Of a DNA stretch of 64,000 bases, positions 9,364-17,495 are shown piece by piece. The notes under the pieces were generated by a model. It was not told the origin of the DNA. It saw only the letters and a program-made list of their open reading frames with translations, and did not search any database. Numbering within the stretch: position 1 is the first letter of the stretch; each line of letters begins with the position of its first letter. A program made the translations under genes and the position numbers. Origin of the DNA: Burkholderiaceae bacterium (GTDB taxonomy: Bacteria > Pseudomonadota > Gammaproteobacteria > Burkholderiales > Burkholderiaceae_C); contig JAEUOU010000036.1 in NCBI GenBank assembly GCA_016790575.1, positions 1-64,000 of the forward strand, read 5' to 3'.

Positions 9364-10035
9364 TCAGAACCGGCGTCCGACGCCGATGCTGAACGAGGTC
9401 GGGTTCAGCTTCATGTCCAGCGTCTGACCGGTCGACAAGGTTGAGCGGGTTTCCAGGAAGGTCTTGGCGACCATGGCGTCAATGAACCAGCCGTCCTTCA
9501 GCGCAAAGGAGACGCCGGCCTGGATGGTGGGCACCAGCTTGGATTCGATGCTCATCGTTGTGGGCGTGGCGGGCGTACCGCCGGTCAGCGCCGACAGGGC
9601 AGCAGTGGTGCGGGTCTTGAAGAATCGCGCGTAGGTGGGCCCGGCGCCCAGGTAGGGGCGAATGTCCGCCTTGGCGTCACCGAAACGATACTGCACCAGC
9701 AACGTCACCGGAAGGGCCTTGGTTTCTGCCAGCTTGCCGACTCCGCCGATCGCACCCGCGCCGACAATGTTGTGCTTGAACGGCAATGCCAGCGGCAGGT
9801 CTACCGCGATGTTGTCGGTCATCATGTACGTGACGCCGCCGCTGATCTGGCTGGCCGAACCGACGTCGCCTTTGGTGCCGGCGAAAGCAGGCGCGCTCAG
9901 GTCGCCGCTGGTCACCGAGGGCGAAATGTTGGTGGCGCCGATACGGCCCATCAGGGTTCCTGCGGACTGCGCATGCACCGCTGCGGCGCCCAGCGTGGCC
10001 AGTGCCAACAGGGTCAGTTTCTGTAGAGTTTTCAT
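9364..10035 (-). CDS. OmpW-family outer membrane protein
   Basis: 223 residues. Cleavable signal peptide (M-K-T-L-Q-K-L-T-L-L-A... ending A-V-H-A-Q), then a predicted 8-stranded beta-barrel rich in alternating small/hydrophobic residues. The C-terminus G-V-G-R-R-F ends in Phe, the outer-membrane assembly signal. OmpW-like features are I-R-P-Y-L-G-A-G-P-T-Y and the D-G-W-F-I-D-A strand. The role is probably uptake or efflux of small hydrophobic molecules. It has a good GGAG ribosome-binding site. The upstream same-strand GDSL lipoprotein ends only 23 bp away, so the two may share a transcript: an outer-membrane channel with an exported esterase. Confidence 0.82.
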   Translation of the reverse strand: MKTLQKLTLLALATLGAAAVHAQSAGTLMGRIGATNISPSVTSGDLSAPAFAGTKGDVGSASQISGGVTYMMTDNIAVDLPLALPFKHNIVGAGAIGGVGKLAETKALPVTLLVQYRFGDAKADIRPYLGAGPTYARFFKTRTTAALSALTGGTPATPTTMSIESKLVPTIQAGVSFALKDGWFIDAMVAKTFLETRSTLSTGQTLDMKLNPTSFSIGVGRRF

Positions 10036-10058
10036 GGTTTCGTTTCTCCGTATCGGCT

Positions 10059-11225
10059 TCAGAGCCAGCCCGCCTGGGCCAGCGAGCGGGAAATCAGCTG
10101 CGCCACCAACTGGTGACCGTAGGGCGAGGGATGGAAGCCATCAGAGAAGGCATAGGTCTTCCACCAGTTGGCACCTCCCGTAGCGCCGGCCGGCGGCGTG
10201 GCGGCGGACAGGGCGGTTGCGGTGCAGGTCGGGAACGAGTAGGTCGGAAGACCGTCGCCGCCGGTGCCGACCGCCGGACAGGCCGTATCTTTCACATTGG
10301 TCAGCCCGAACTGGGCAGGATTGGCCACCTGGTTGTTGAACTCCGTGTACAGGTCAACCACGGTCACGTTGCTGTTGCCCGCGAACTTGGACGCCAGGCG
10401 AGCGTTGAACGCCTTCACCCAGCCATCGAACACCGCCTCCGCCTGGGCACGTGCCGCCGCGCCTGCGGTGCCGCCACCGTTTGCGGCCGCAATGCCGTTG
10501 AGAACCGCCTGGAAACGGGGGGTTTTGGTGATCCCCGGTACGTTGATCACCGCCACACGGGTCGCCCCCTTGTCCAGCGCCAGTGACTTGATCTGGGTAT
10601 GGAAGGTGTCGGCCAGGGCCGTCATGTAGAGTCCGCCGGCATTGACGAAGCCCGCCGGGCCAGACGCCAGATTGCTGTTGACCGTGGCGCCATCCAGCAC
10701 GCTTGAGAGCAAGGCTGCATAGTTGGCAACACCAGCGGCACCCGACGCTGCGCCCAGATAGGCCGTGACGAGCGCCGCCGCGTCGTTTCCACCGCCGTCG
10801 ATGATCAACAGATCGGAGGCCGAATGATTGCCAGCCGCGACCGCGGTCTGCAGCTGGACGGAGATGGTGCGCGGGTCGGCGGCAGTAAGGTTGGAGCTTT
10901 TGCCGTTGATGACGCCACCACCGATGGCGTAGTTCACGCAACCCGCCTTGGAGTTGGCGGCGAACGTCGTTCCGGTGAAGACATAGAAATTGCATTGACC
11001 ACTGATGCCGTAGGTCTGGGCCACACGTTCTACGTACAACAGCGAATCCGCCCCTTGTACGGTGGCTTTGACGCCGCCAAACGTGCCAATGTCCTGCAGG
11101 CTGTCGCCCATGACTTTGACGTTGCCGACCTTGACGGCCGGCGTGGTGTCTGCACCGCCGCCGCCGCAGGCGGCCAGGAAAACCGCCGTGCTCAGCGCGG
11201 CTAATGAGTACTTCAGGAATTTCAT
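10059..11225 (-). CDS. SGNH/GDSL esterase lipoprotein
   Basis: 388 residues. Signal peptide with lipobox L-A-A-C followed by a Gly run, so an outer-membrane or surface lipoprotein. Catalytic blocks of GDSL hydrolases are intact: block I V-M-G-D-S-L-Q-D-I-G (nucleophile Ser), block III-like D-G-G-G-N-D-A, and block V S-D-G-F-H-P-S-P (Asp-His). Likely an esterase or phospholipase; the substrate is unknown. The start was placed at M-K-F-L-K-Y because an AAAGG ribosome-binding site precedes it; six more residues are possible upstream. A perfect 12-bp palindrome lies 33 bp upstream of the ATG and may be an operator. Confidence 0.85.
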   Translation of the reverse strand: MKFLKYSLAALSTAVFLAACGGGGADTTPAVKVGNVKVMGDSLQDIGTFGGVKATVQGADSLLYVERVAQTYGISGQCNFYVFTGTTFAANSKAGCVNYAIGGGVINGKSSNLTAADPRTISVQLQTAVAAGNHSASDLLIIDGGGNDAAALVTAYLGAASGAAGVANYAALLSSVLDGATVNSNLASGPAGFVNAGGLYMTALADTFHTQIKSLALDKGATRVAVINVPGITKTPRFQAVLNGIAAANGGGTAGAAARAQAEAVFDGWVKAFNARLASKFAGNSNVTVVDLYTEFNNQVANPAQFGLTNVKDTACPAVGTGGDGLPTYSFPTCTATALSAATPPAGATGGANWWKTYAFSDGFHPSPYGHQLVAQLISRSLAQAGWL

Positions 11226-11258
11226 GAGAAGCCTTTCCACCAAAAAGGGATTGTTTTC

Positions 11259-11270
11259 GAACGATCGTTC
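11259..11270. promoter_or_regulatory. Perfect palindrome GAACGATCGTTC, possible operator
   Basis: A 12-bp perfect inverted repeat in the 137-bp gap between the GDSL esterase start and the dacB stop, 33 bp upstream of the esterase ATG. Short palindromes of this kind are typical of TetR-type operators. No such regulator is encoded nearby, so the binding protein is unknown. Apart from it the gap shows no gene. Confidence 0.4.
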
Positions 11271-11362
11271 ACTTTTCCATGCTTATCCTAGTGAGACTGC
11301 GGCCCGTCTTCAACGGGGTAAACACCGAGGAACGATCACGTACGCCCGGCGGGCAGGTGGGC

Positions 11363-12826
11363 TCAGCGGTCGCGGATGACCCAGTCGAGCAATCGGTCGA
11401 GTGTCGGGCGCGCGGCTGCCGCCTGCGGGTGATTGATGATCGCCACCACGCTGTAGCGGGTGCCGCTCTGGCCGGTGGCGAACCCGGCAACGGCAGCAAC
11501 ATCGCGCAAACTGCCGGTCTTGATTCGGGCGTTGCCGATGGCGAGGGCTTCGGGCTGTCGGTCGCGCAAACGGGCCATGGTGCCATCGACGCCGGCGAGC
11601 GGCAACGAAGCCTCGAAGACCGCGCCGTGGGGGCCAGCCGCGGCTCGTTCCAGCAACGCACCCAAAGACGCGGCGCTGGAGCGTTCCAGCCGCGACAGGC
11701 CAGAGCCGTTTTCGATGTGAGGTTCGCCGTCCGGGGCAAACCGCTGGCGCCACCAGTCGCGCAGCCGCTGGCGCGAGCCATCGAAACTGCCGCGCCCGCC
11801 GGTCTGGGCCGACAAGGTCAGGAACACCTGCTGCGCCATGACGTTGTTGGAAAACTTGTTCACGTCGGCCACGATCTCCGACAGGGGCAGTGACGGCTGG
11901 CTCAGCAGCAAACGCGCCGAGGGAGGAGTTGCCCCCTCGCGGACCCGTCCGTACAACTGGCCGCCGATGGCGCTCCACATGGCGTGGACCACCCGGGACG
12001 CGTAGGTCTGGGGTTCGACCCAGGCCACAGGCCAGCTGCGCTCGCCGCACGTTGCCGGATAGCTGCCGCCGAAGCGTACCTCTCGCGGATCCGAGAAGTC
12101 GGCCTGCAGCTGGCCGCGCCAGTCCCCACAAGGTCCCGACGCCAGCCGGACGTTTGCTGGAATCGTAACGCCGGCAATTGGCGGTTCGTGTGCCACGGTG
12201 GCCAATGCGCCGTCCGGTGTCGGCGTAAAGCGAAAAATCAAGGACTTGAAATTCACCAGCAGCCCGTCGGGCGCCGTGTTGTAGGGGCGCAGTGGTTCAT
12301 CATCGAACCGCGCCGGGTTGTGTGGTGGCAACGCGAAGACGCTCGCGTCCAACACGATGTCGCCTTGTATTGCCAGAATTCCTGCAACCTGGATTTGCCT
12401 TAGCAGGGCGTCGAGCCGCTCCAGCACCAGTTTGGGGTCGCCACTGCCTTGCAGGATCAGGTTTCCCCGCAACACGCCGTCTACGACAGGTCCGTCGACC
12501 CAGACCCGGTTGGACCAGGTGAAATCCGGCCCCAGCATGTCCAACGCGGCGTAGGTGGTGACCAGCTTCATCAGTGACGCCGGGTTCATGGCCACCTCCG
12601 CACGGTGTCGAATCCGGTCGCGGCCACGCGGGCTCGCGCCCGCTGCGGTGGGCAATTCGCGAACCAGCACACTCACCGCGCCAGGCGGAACCCCCGCGCG
12701 TGCCAACGACTGCTGCAACTCCGGCGGCAACGCTGCTGCGGCGCCTGTTGCAGCCAGCACCATCAGACTGCCGACCCAAGGGAGCAGCATTCCGGGACGG
12801 CGGCGAGATCGAACAGGGTGACGCAT
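11363..12826 (-). CDS. dacB: D-alanyl-D-alanine carboxypeptidase/endopeptidase (PBP4, DacB)
   Basis: Periplasmic penicillin-binding protein that trims or cleaves peptidoglycan peptide cross-links. 487 residues with an N-terminal signal/anchor (M-L-L-P-W-V-G-S-L-M-V-L-A-A-T-G). The three active-site motifs are in order: S-L-M-K (SxxK) in M-N-P-A-S-L-M-K-L-V, S-N-N (SxN) in K-F-S-N-N-V-M-A-Q, and K-T-G in I-K-T-G-S-L. The long spacing between SxxK and SxN is the peptidase S13 insertion domain. An upstream ATG would add 25 residues overlapping the divergent promoter region; the M-R-H-P start precedes the signal directly. Divergent from an EamA transporter. Confidence 0.93.
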   Translation of the reverse strand: MRHPVRSRRRPGMLLPWVGSLMVLAATGAAAALPPELQQSLARAGVPPGAVSVLVRELPTAAGASPRGRDRIRHRAEVAMNPASLMKLVTTYAALDMLGPDFTWSNRVWVDGPVVDGVLRGNLILQGSGDPKLVLERLDALLRQIQVAGILAIQGDIVLDASVFALPPHNPARFDDEPLRPYNTAPDGLLVNFKSLIFRFTPTPDGALATVAHEPPIAGVTIPANVRLASGPCGDWRGQLQADFSDPREVRFGGSYPATCGERSWPVAWVEPQTYASRVVHAMWSAIGGQLYGRVREGATPPSARLLLSQPSLPLSEIVADVNKFSNNVMAQQVFLTLSAQTGGRGSFDGSRQRLRDWWRQRFAPDGEPHIENGSGLSRLERSSAASLGALLERAAAGPHGAVFEASLPLAGVDGTMARLRDRQPEALAIGNARIKTGSLRDVAAVAGFATGQSGTRYSVVAIINHPQAAAARPTLDRLLDWVIRDR

Positions 12827-12895
12827 GGCCCATTGTCGCCCACCCGGGTCGTGCCGGTGACCGGCCCGCCATTGGCACCCCGGGATAATGGCCGC

Positions 12896-13840
12896 ATGCA
12901 TGTGCCTGCCCGCGTGGTCGGACCGGTGGCCGCGGTGGTCACGGTCCTGATCTGGTCGTCATTCATCGTCATCGCGCGCCAGTCCGCCCAACACGGCCTG
13001 ACCGCCCTCGATATGGCGCTGGCGCGCATCGTCGGCGCCTCACTGGTCCTGCTGCCTCTGGGGTGGTGGCTGGCCCGGCGCAAACCGGCCACCGCGTCGT
13101 TCGGCGGCCTGTCGCCGTTACCGGCCCGTACCACGGTGCTGGTCGGCTTCTTTGGCGGCTTGCTGTATGCCTTGCTTGCTTACGCGGGGTTCTTCTATGC
13201 TCCCGCGACCCATGCGGCCGTGCTGATGCCCGGAAGCCTGCCATTGTGGACGGCCTTGCTGGCCGCAGTGGTGTTGCGCGAACACCTGAGTCCGGCCCGC
13301 CTGACCGGGCTGGCCCTGCTTGTCTTTGGGGATCTGATGGTGGGTGGGGTCAGTCTGCTGCAGGCGTTTGACGGCGGGCAGGTCTGGCGCGGCGATCTGC
13401 TGTTCATGACCGCCGCTTGCTGCTGGGCGACCTACAGCGTTCTGGCGCGGAAGTTTGCGCTGGATCCCGTCCGAGCGACCGTAGCGATCACCGTATTTGC
13501 CTTTCTGGCCTATGTGCCGGCCTACCTGGTGGCGGTGGCAACCGGGTTGGTGAACAGCGGGTTGGGTGTGGCCCCGGCAAGGGAATGGATCTTTCAGGGG
13601 CTGTTTCAGGGCGTGGGGTCGGTGGTGGTCGCCGGGATCACGTTCACGCAGATGATTCGTCACTACGGACCGGTCCGTTCCACCATGATCACTGCGCTGG
13701 TGCCGGCCCTGTCGGCACTGGGTGCGGTCTGGTTGCTGGACGAGCCGCTGCACTGGAACCTCTTGCTGGGCCTTGGGCTGGTGACTTTGGGCATTGTGGC
13801 TGGCGTGGGAGGGTGGCGCAGGGGCGCAAGCGGGCGTTGA
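12896..13840 (+). CDS. EamA/DMT-family transporter
   Basis: 314 residues with about ten hydrophobic helices in two EamA halves; the second half begins at D-L-L-F-M-T-A-A-C-C-W-A-T-Y. The conserved late segment G-P-V-R-S-T-M-I-T-A-L-V-P-A-L-S-A-L-G-A is present. Family members export or import small metabolites such as amino acids; the substrate is not predictable. The ATG lies close to the divergent dacB start (69 bp between them), with a GATAAT 7 bp upstream that may be a -10 element, implying a very short leader. Confidence 0.85.
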   Translation: MHVPARVVGPVAAVVTVLIWSSFIVIARQSAQHGLTALDMALARIVGASLVLLPLGWWLARRKPATASFGGLSPLPARTTVLVGFFGGLLYALLAYAGFFYAPATHAAVLMPGSLPLWTALLAAVVLREHLSPARLTGLALLVFGDLMVGGVSLLQAFDGGQVWRGDLLFMTAACCWATYSVLARKFALDPVRATVAITVFAFLAYVPAYLVAVATGLVNSGLGVAPAREWIFQGLFQGVGSVVVAGITFTQMIRHYGPVRSTMITALVPALSALGAVWLLDEPLHWNLLLGLGLVTLGIVAGVGGWRRGASGR

Positions 13841-13936
13841 CCGCTGCGTGGCCGCGCGCGCAGCAAGCGCGTTGCGCGGTCGCCACCGCGCGGACGGCCG
13901 TTTTCGCGACAATGCGGTTTCCGAGTTGCTACTGCC

Positions 13937-14635
13937 ATGCCCATTCTTGCCCTTGAAACCAGCACCGACAGCCTGTCCGTCGCCTTGTCCGGCGGCGCGG
14001 ACTGCCCGGCCGAGGGCTGGGTTCATCAGGCGGCTGGAGGGCCCGAGGCCTCGCGGATCCTGATCCCGGCGGTGCTCGATCTTCTGGAGCGCAGTGGCCA
14101 GCGCCTGCAGGACCTGCAGGCCATTGCCTTTGGCGCTGGCCCGGGCTCCTTTACCGGTTTGCGCACCGCCTGCGCCGTCGCGCAGGGACTGGCCTTCGGG
14201 GCCGGCCTGAATCTGCTGCCGGTCGACACTTTGTTGGGTCTTGCCGAGGCGGCCCGGGCGCGGACCGGCGCGCGCCGCGTCCTGGTGGCGCTGGACGCCC
14301 GCATGGACGAGGTCTACAGCGCCGTGTGGACGTTTGACGGCGGGCAATGGAAATGTGAGCGCAAACTTACATTGACAAGCCCGGAAAATGTTGTTCCTCC
14401 TTGCGATGGCGAATGGCTGATGGCCGGCAACGCGGCGGCGGTGTATGGCGCCCGACTGCCCTGCGCCCCGGCGGAACTGGAACTGCGGCCCGATGCCCGT
14501 GCGCTGCTGCGACTGGCGCCCGCGCTGCTGGCGACCGATTCGGTCCCTCCCGATCGGGCGCTGCCGCACTATGTTCGCGACAAGGTGGCCCGGACCACCG
14601 CCGAGCGCGAAGCTGCTGGAGCCACCACCAAATGA
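13937..14635 (+). CDS. tsaB: tRNA threonylcarbamoyladenosine biosynthesis protein TsaB
   Basis: Inactive ASKHA-fold partner of TsaD in t6A37 tRNA modification. 232 residues with the signatures I-L-A-L-E-T-S-T-D at the N-terminus and G-P-G-S-F-T-G-L-R at ~70-78. The stop overlaps the rimI start (ATGA), so the two are translationally coupled, the classic tsaB-rimI arrangement. An AT-richer stretch near 14350-14400 encodes the variable middle region and does not match the interspersed element. TsaC/Sua5 is also in this window; TsaD and TsaE are not. Confidence 0.94.
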   Translation: MPILALETSTDSLSVALSGGADCPAEGWVHQAAGGPEASRILIPAVLDLLERSGQRLQDLQAIAFGAGPGSFTGLRTACAVAQGLAFGAGLNLLPVDTLLGLAEAARARTGARRVLVALDARMDEVYSAVWTFDGGQWKCERKLTLTSPENVVPPCDGEWLMAGNAAAVYGARLPCAPAELELRPDARALLRLAPALLATDSVPPDRALPHYVRDKVARTTAEREAAGATTK

Positions 14636-15147
14636 ACGGGCCCGAGACCGCATTGGTCCAGGCCGCTCCGCCGCCCGTCACCGGGGGTGTGCTGGAAACC
14701 ATGGACGCGGCGAACCTGGACGCTGTCTTGCGCATGGAACAGTCGGTCTACAGCCATCCTTGGACTCTGGGAAATTTCGTCGATGCCCTGGCTTGCGGCT
14801 ACGAAGCCCGGTGCCTGATCCTGAATGACGAATTGGCCGGTTACTTTGTCGCCATGAAAGGCGTCGACGAGGTGCATCTGCTCAACCTTGCAGTCGCGAC
14901 CGCCTATCAGGGAAAAGGCTGGGCGAGGCTGTTGCATGATGCGCTGGCCCGTTGGGCGCGCGAACAAGGCGCTGGCTGGATCTGGCTGGAGGTGCGGGTC
15001 GGCAACCTGCGGGCGCAGGCCTTGTACGAATCGCTGGGTTACCGGCGCCTGGGTCTCCGGCGCGATTACTACCCGGCCGGTGGGGGGCGCCGCGAAGATG
15101 CGGTTGTCATGAGCCTGCACATCGCCGCCGGGGAGTCGATGCCATGA
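14632..15147 (+). CDS. rimI: Ribosomal protein S18 alanine N-acetyltransferase family (RimI)
   Basis: GNAT acetyltransferase, 171 residues. The acetyl-CoA-binding motif A is seen as L-N-L-A-V-A-T-A-Y-Q-G-K-G-W-A-R-L-L (Q-G-K-G-x-A), followed by L-E-V-R-V-G-N-L-R-A-Q-A-L-Y-E-S-L-G-Y and the family tail R-R-D-Y-Y-P. RimI acetylates the N-terminus of ribosomal protein S18. The N-terminus has about 20 extra residues before the GNAT core. Both ends overlap neighbours by ATGA: the start with tsaB, the stop with udg. tsaB-rimI-udg are therefore one coupled operon. Confidence 0.92.
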   Translation: MNGPETALVQAAPPPVTGGVLETMDAANLDAVLRMEQSVYSHPWTLGNFVDALACGYEARCLILNDELAGYFVAMKGVDEVHLLNLAVATAYQGKGWARLLHDALARWAREQGAGWIWLEVRVGNLRAQALYESLGYRRLGLRRDYYPAGGGRREDAVVMSLHIAAGESMP

Positions 15148-16058
15148 CGGTCGGACTGGACGACCGCCAGCGCGCCATGCTGGCCGAGATGGGCGTGCGG
15201 ATCTGGTGGCCGGCGCAAACGTCCCCGCCGCAGGAGGCGCCGGCGACGATTGCCGAGGCAGGACCAAACTCGCCGGAAACTATTAAAAAGATAGCTAAAA
15301 AAGACCCTGTTGCGCTGGGTATTGGCAGAAAAAGCCTGATTTCTGCGCCGGCGGACGCCCCGCCGGCGCCAGCGGCCCCGATGGGGCCCGACGTCGGTGT
15401 GGTGAATGGTCTGGACTGGCCGGAGCTGGAGACGGCCGTCGCCGCGTGCCGTGCCTGTGGCCTGTGCGAGCGACGCAGGCAAACCGTGTTCGGTGTCGGC
15501 GACCGGCAGGCCGACTGGATGGTCATCGGTGAAGCGCCAGGGGAACAGGAAGACCTGCGCGGCGAGCCGTTCGTCGGCCCGGCCGGGCAACTGCTCGACA
15601 ACATGCTGCGCGCCGTGGGCTTGTCGCGGACCGCCGGCCCGGCCGACGCACCTTCGGCGGGTGGCGTCGCGCCGCCCCTTTCGCCGGCGGGGGTCTACAT
15701 TGCCAACGTGCTCAAGTGCCGCCCACCCGGCAACCGCAACCCGCAGCCCGATGAAATGGCGCACTGCGCACCTTACCTGCGCCGGCAGATTGCCCTGGTG
15801 CAGCCGCGTCTGATCCTCGCCATGGGGCGTTTTGCGGTGCAGTTCCTGCTCGACTCGACCGAACCGATCGGGCGGCTGCGGGGGCAGGTGCATCGCTATG
15901 AAGGCATCCCGGTGGTGGTCACCTACCACCCCGCCTACTTGCTGCGCAATCTGCCCGACAAGGCCAAGGCCTGGGCCGATCTGCGTCTGGCGCTCAAGAC
16001 GCTGCGCGAGGCGTCCGGCGGCAGAATGGCTGGCCAGGCAGCCCGCAGCGTGTCATGA
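15144..16058 (+). CDS. Uracil-DNA glycosylase, family 4/5 (Fe-S type)
   Basis: 304 residues. Removes uracil from DNA. The Fe-S cluster cysteines are C102 and C105 (C-R-A-C), C192 (V-L-K-C-R-P-P) and C208 (A-H-C-A-P-Y-L). Catalytic motif I is G-E-A-P-G-E-Q-E-D (129-137), then F-V-G-P-A-G-Q-L-L-D and, near the C-terminus, H-P-A-Y-L-L. Two oddities: an N-terminal extension of about 90 residues with an in-frame copy of the interspersed element (residues ~46-61, T-I-K-K-I-A-K-K-D-P-V-A-L-G-I-G), and a Pro/Ala/Gly-rich insert (~163-183) between the conserved A-V-G-L-S-R and V-Y-I-A-N-V-L-K. The start overlaps the rimI stop. Confidence 0.92.
   Translation: MTVGLDDRQRAMLAEMGVRIWWPAQTSPPQEAPATIAEAGPNSPETIKKIAKKDPVALGIGRKSLISAPADAPPAPAAPMGPDVGVVNGLDWPELETAVAACRACGLCERRRQTVFGVGDRQADWMVIGEAPGEQEDLRGEPFVGPAGQLLDNMLRAVGLSRTAGPADAPSAGGVAPPLSPAGVYIANVLKCRPPGNRNPQPDEMAHCAPYLRRQIALVQPRLILAMGRFAVQFLLDSTEPIGRLRGQVHRYEGIPVVVTYHPAYLLRNLPDKAKAWADLRLALKTLREASGGRMAGQAARSVS
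15276..15325 (+). repeat. Interspersed element, copy 3, in frame inside udg
   Basis: CTATT-AAAAAG-ATAGCTAAAAAAGACCC...GCGCTGGGTATTGG, an AT-rich island in a GC-rich gene. Same orientation as the gene. The gene reads it in the shared compatible frame as T-I-K-K-I-A-K-K-D-P-V-A-L-G-I-G (residues 46-61). It sits in the low-complexity N-terminal extension before the glycosylase core, a place likely to tolerate insertion. Confidence 0.82.
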
Positions 16059-16098
16059 TTTCGCCGCAGCCCTCGGCAAAAAAAAGGAGAACCACCCC

Positions 16099-16872
16099 AT
16101 GAACATGCGACACGACGCCCAGGTCATCGGCGCCGGCCCACGCAAGGTCATCTGCCTGCACGGCTGGTTCGGCCACGCGCGCGGCTGGGGGCCGCTGGTG
16201 CAGCACCTGGACCAGCAGGCCTTCAGCTACGCCTTCATGGACCAGCGCGGCTACGGCCACCGCAAGGGCAGCGGCGGGCCCTACACCATCGAGCAGATCG
16301 CCCACGACGCGCTGGCGCTGGCCGACCAGCTGGGCTGGGAGCGTTTTGCGCTGGTGGGGCATTCGATGGGCGGGGCCGCCATCCAGATGGTGCTGGCCGA
16401 CGCCCCCGCGCGGGTGCAGGCGCTGGTGGGCCTGACGCCGGTGCCCGCCAGCGGCGTGCCGTTCGACGACGCCGGCTGGGCCTTCTTTTCCGCCGCCGCG
16501 CAGGACGCCGGCACCCGCCGCGCCATCCTGGACCTGACCACCGGCAACCGCCTCACCGGCGTCTGGCTGGACCACATGGTGGCGCAGTCGCTGGCCCATT
16601 CGGACGTGGAAGCCTTCGGCGCCTACCTCACCGCCTGGGCAAAAACCCCGTTCGCCGAGCGCATCCAGGGCCACCCGGTGCCGGTGCTGGTGGTGGCCGG
16701 CGAGCACGATCCGGCCCTGGGCGCGGACACCTGCAAGGCCACCTGGCTGCAGCACTACCCCAACGCCCGACTGCAGGTGATGGCCAACGCCGGCCACTAC
16801 CCGATGGACGAAACCCCGATTGCCCTGGCGTCGGCCATGGAAGCGTTTCTCCGTGAGGTGATGCCCGGGTGA
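16099..16872 (+). CDS. Alpha/beta-fold hydrolase
   Basis: 257 residues with the alpha/beta-hydrolase landmarks: H-G-W-F-G-H (oxyanion region) at ~21-26, the nucleophile elbow G-H-S-M-G-G, the acid in V-V-A-G-E-H-D-P and the catalytic His in A-N-A-G-H-Y-P. Likely a cytoplasmic esterase or C-C hydrolase; the substrate is unknown. A strong AAGGAGA ribosome-binding site decides the start. The stop overlaps the GTG start of the next gene (GTGA), implying coupled translation with the DUF2939-like membrane protein. Confidence 0.85.
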   Translation: MNMRHDAQVIGAGPRKVICLHGWFGHARGWGPLVQHLDQQAFSYAFMDQRGYGHRKGSGGPYTIEQIAHDALALADQLGWERFALVGHSMGGAAIQMVLADAPARVQALVGLTPVPASGVPFDDAGWAFFSAAAQDAGTRRAILDLTTGNRLTGVWLDHMVAQSLAHSDVEAFGAYLTAWAKTPFAERIQGHPVPVLVVAGEHDPALGADTCKATWLQHYPNARLQVMANAGHYPMDETPIALASAMEAFLREVMPG

Positions 16873-17483
16873 GCCGCACCAACGAAGCCTCCGAGCCGCC
16901 GGCATCGTCGGCGTTGCGCGACCCATGGGCGCGCTATGGCCTGGCCCTGCTGCTGGTCTGCCTGGTGTTGCTGGGCGTCGGGCTGGTACGGGGGCCGGCC
17001 GAAACCGTGGGCGCCATCCGTGACGCAGGCGCCCGGCGTGACGCGGCGGCATTGGCCCGCCTGGTCGACGAAGAAGCCCTGGGCCATAGTCTAGGCCGGA
17101 TGGTGTTGCAGCAAATGGGCGGCGCGATGACCGACGACAGGACCAAGGACAAGGAACTGCTCAAACAGTTTGTTGTCGCGGGTGCCATGACCCAGTCGCT
17201 GGTGCGAACGCTGATCGCGCCCGAAGGTCTGGAGGCGCTGGCCAGCGGGCAGATCGGCCCCCGGTTGAGCCCGGACCGCCCTGTGGCACAACGCGTTGCG
17301 GTGGAGTGGATCAGTTTCTCCCTGGCCAAAGCGACGCTGGTGTCGGCGACCGGCGACGACCTGATGGTCTTGCGTTTCCAGCGCCAGCGGTTGAGCTGGC
17401 GCCTGGTGGGGGTTGAACCGCCACCTGCGCCGGTGGCGTTGCCCGCCCCTGGCGGACGGCCGGTCGCACCGTCACGGCCGTGA
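16869..17483 (+). CDS. DUF2939-like membrane-anchored protein
   Basis: 204 residues with one N-terminal transmembrane helix (Y-G-L-A-L-L-L-V-C-L-V-L-L-G-V-G-L-V, ~24-41) and a soluble domain outside. The opening of that domain (A-I-R-D-A-G-A-R-R-D-A-A-A-L-A-R-L-V-D) resembles DUF2939 proteins, with the body ending in a W-R-L-V-G strand and a Pro-rich tail. Function is unknown. The GTG start overlaps the stop of the upstream hydrolase, so they are co-translated. The assignment to DUF2939 is from pattern memory and should be searched. Confidence 0.6.
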   Translation: MSRTNEASEPPASSALRDPWARYGLALLLVCLVLLGVGLVRGPAETVGAIRDAGARRDAAALARLVDEEALGHSLGRMVLQQMGGAMTDDRTKDKELLKQFVVAGAMTQSLVRTLIAPEGLEALASGQIGPRLSPDRPVAQRVAVEWISFSLAKATLVSATGDDLMVLRFQRQRLSWRLVGVEPPPAPVALPAPGGRPVAPSRP

Positions 17484-17495
17484 ACGGCGCCGTCT

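Noticed and set aside
14340-14400. AT-rich stretch inside tsaB as another element insertion
   Set aside because: It lacks both the ACCCAGCG core and the GACC/GCTAT pieces; it only resembles the copies in base composition.
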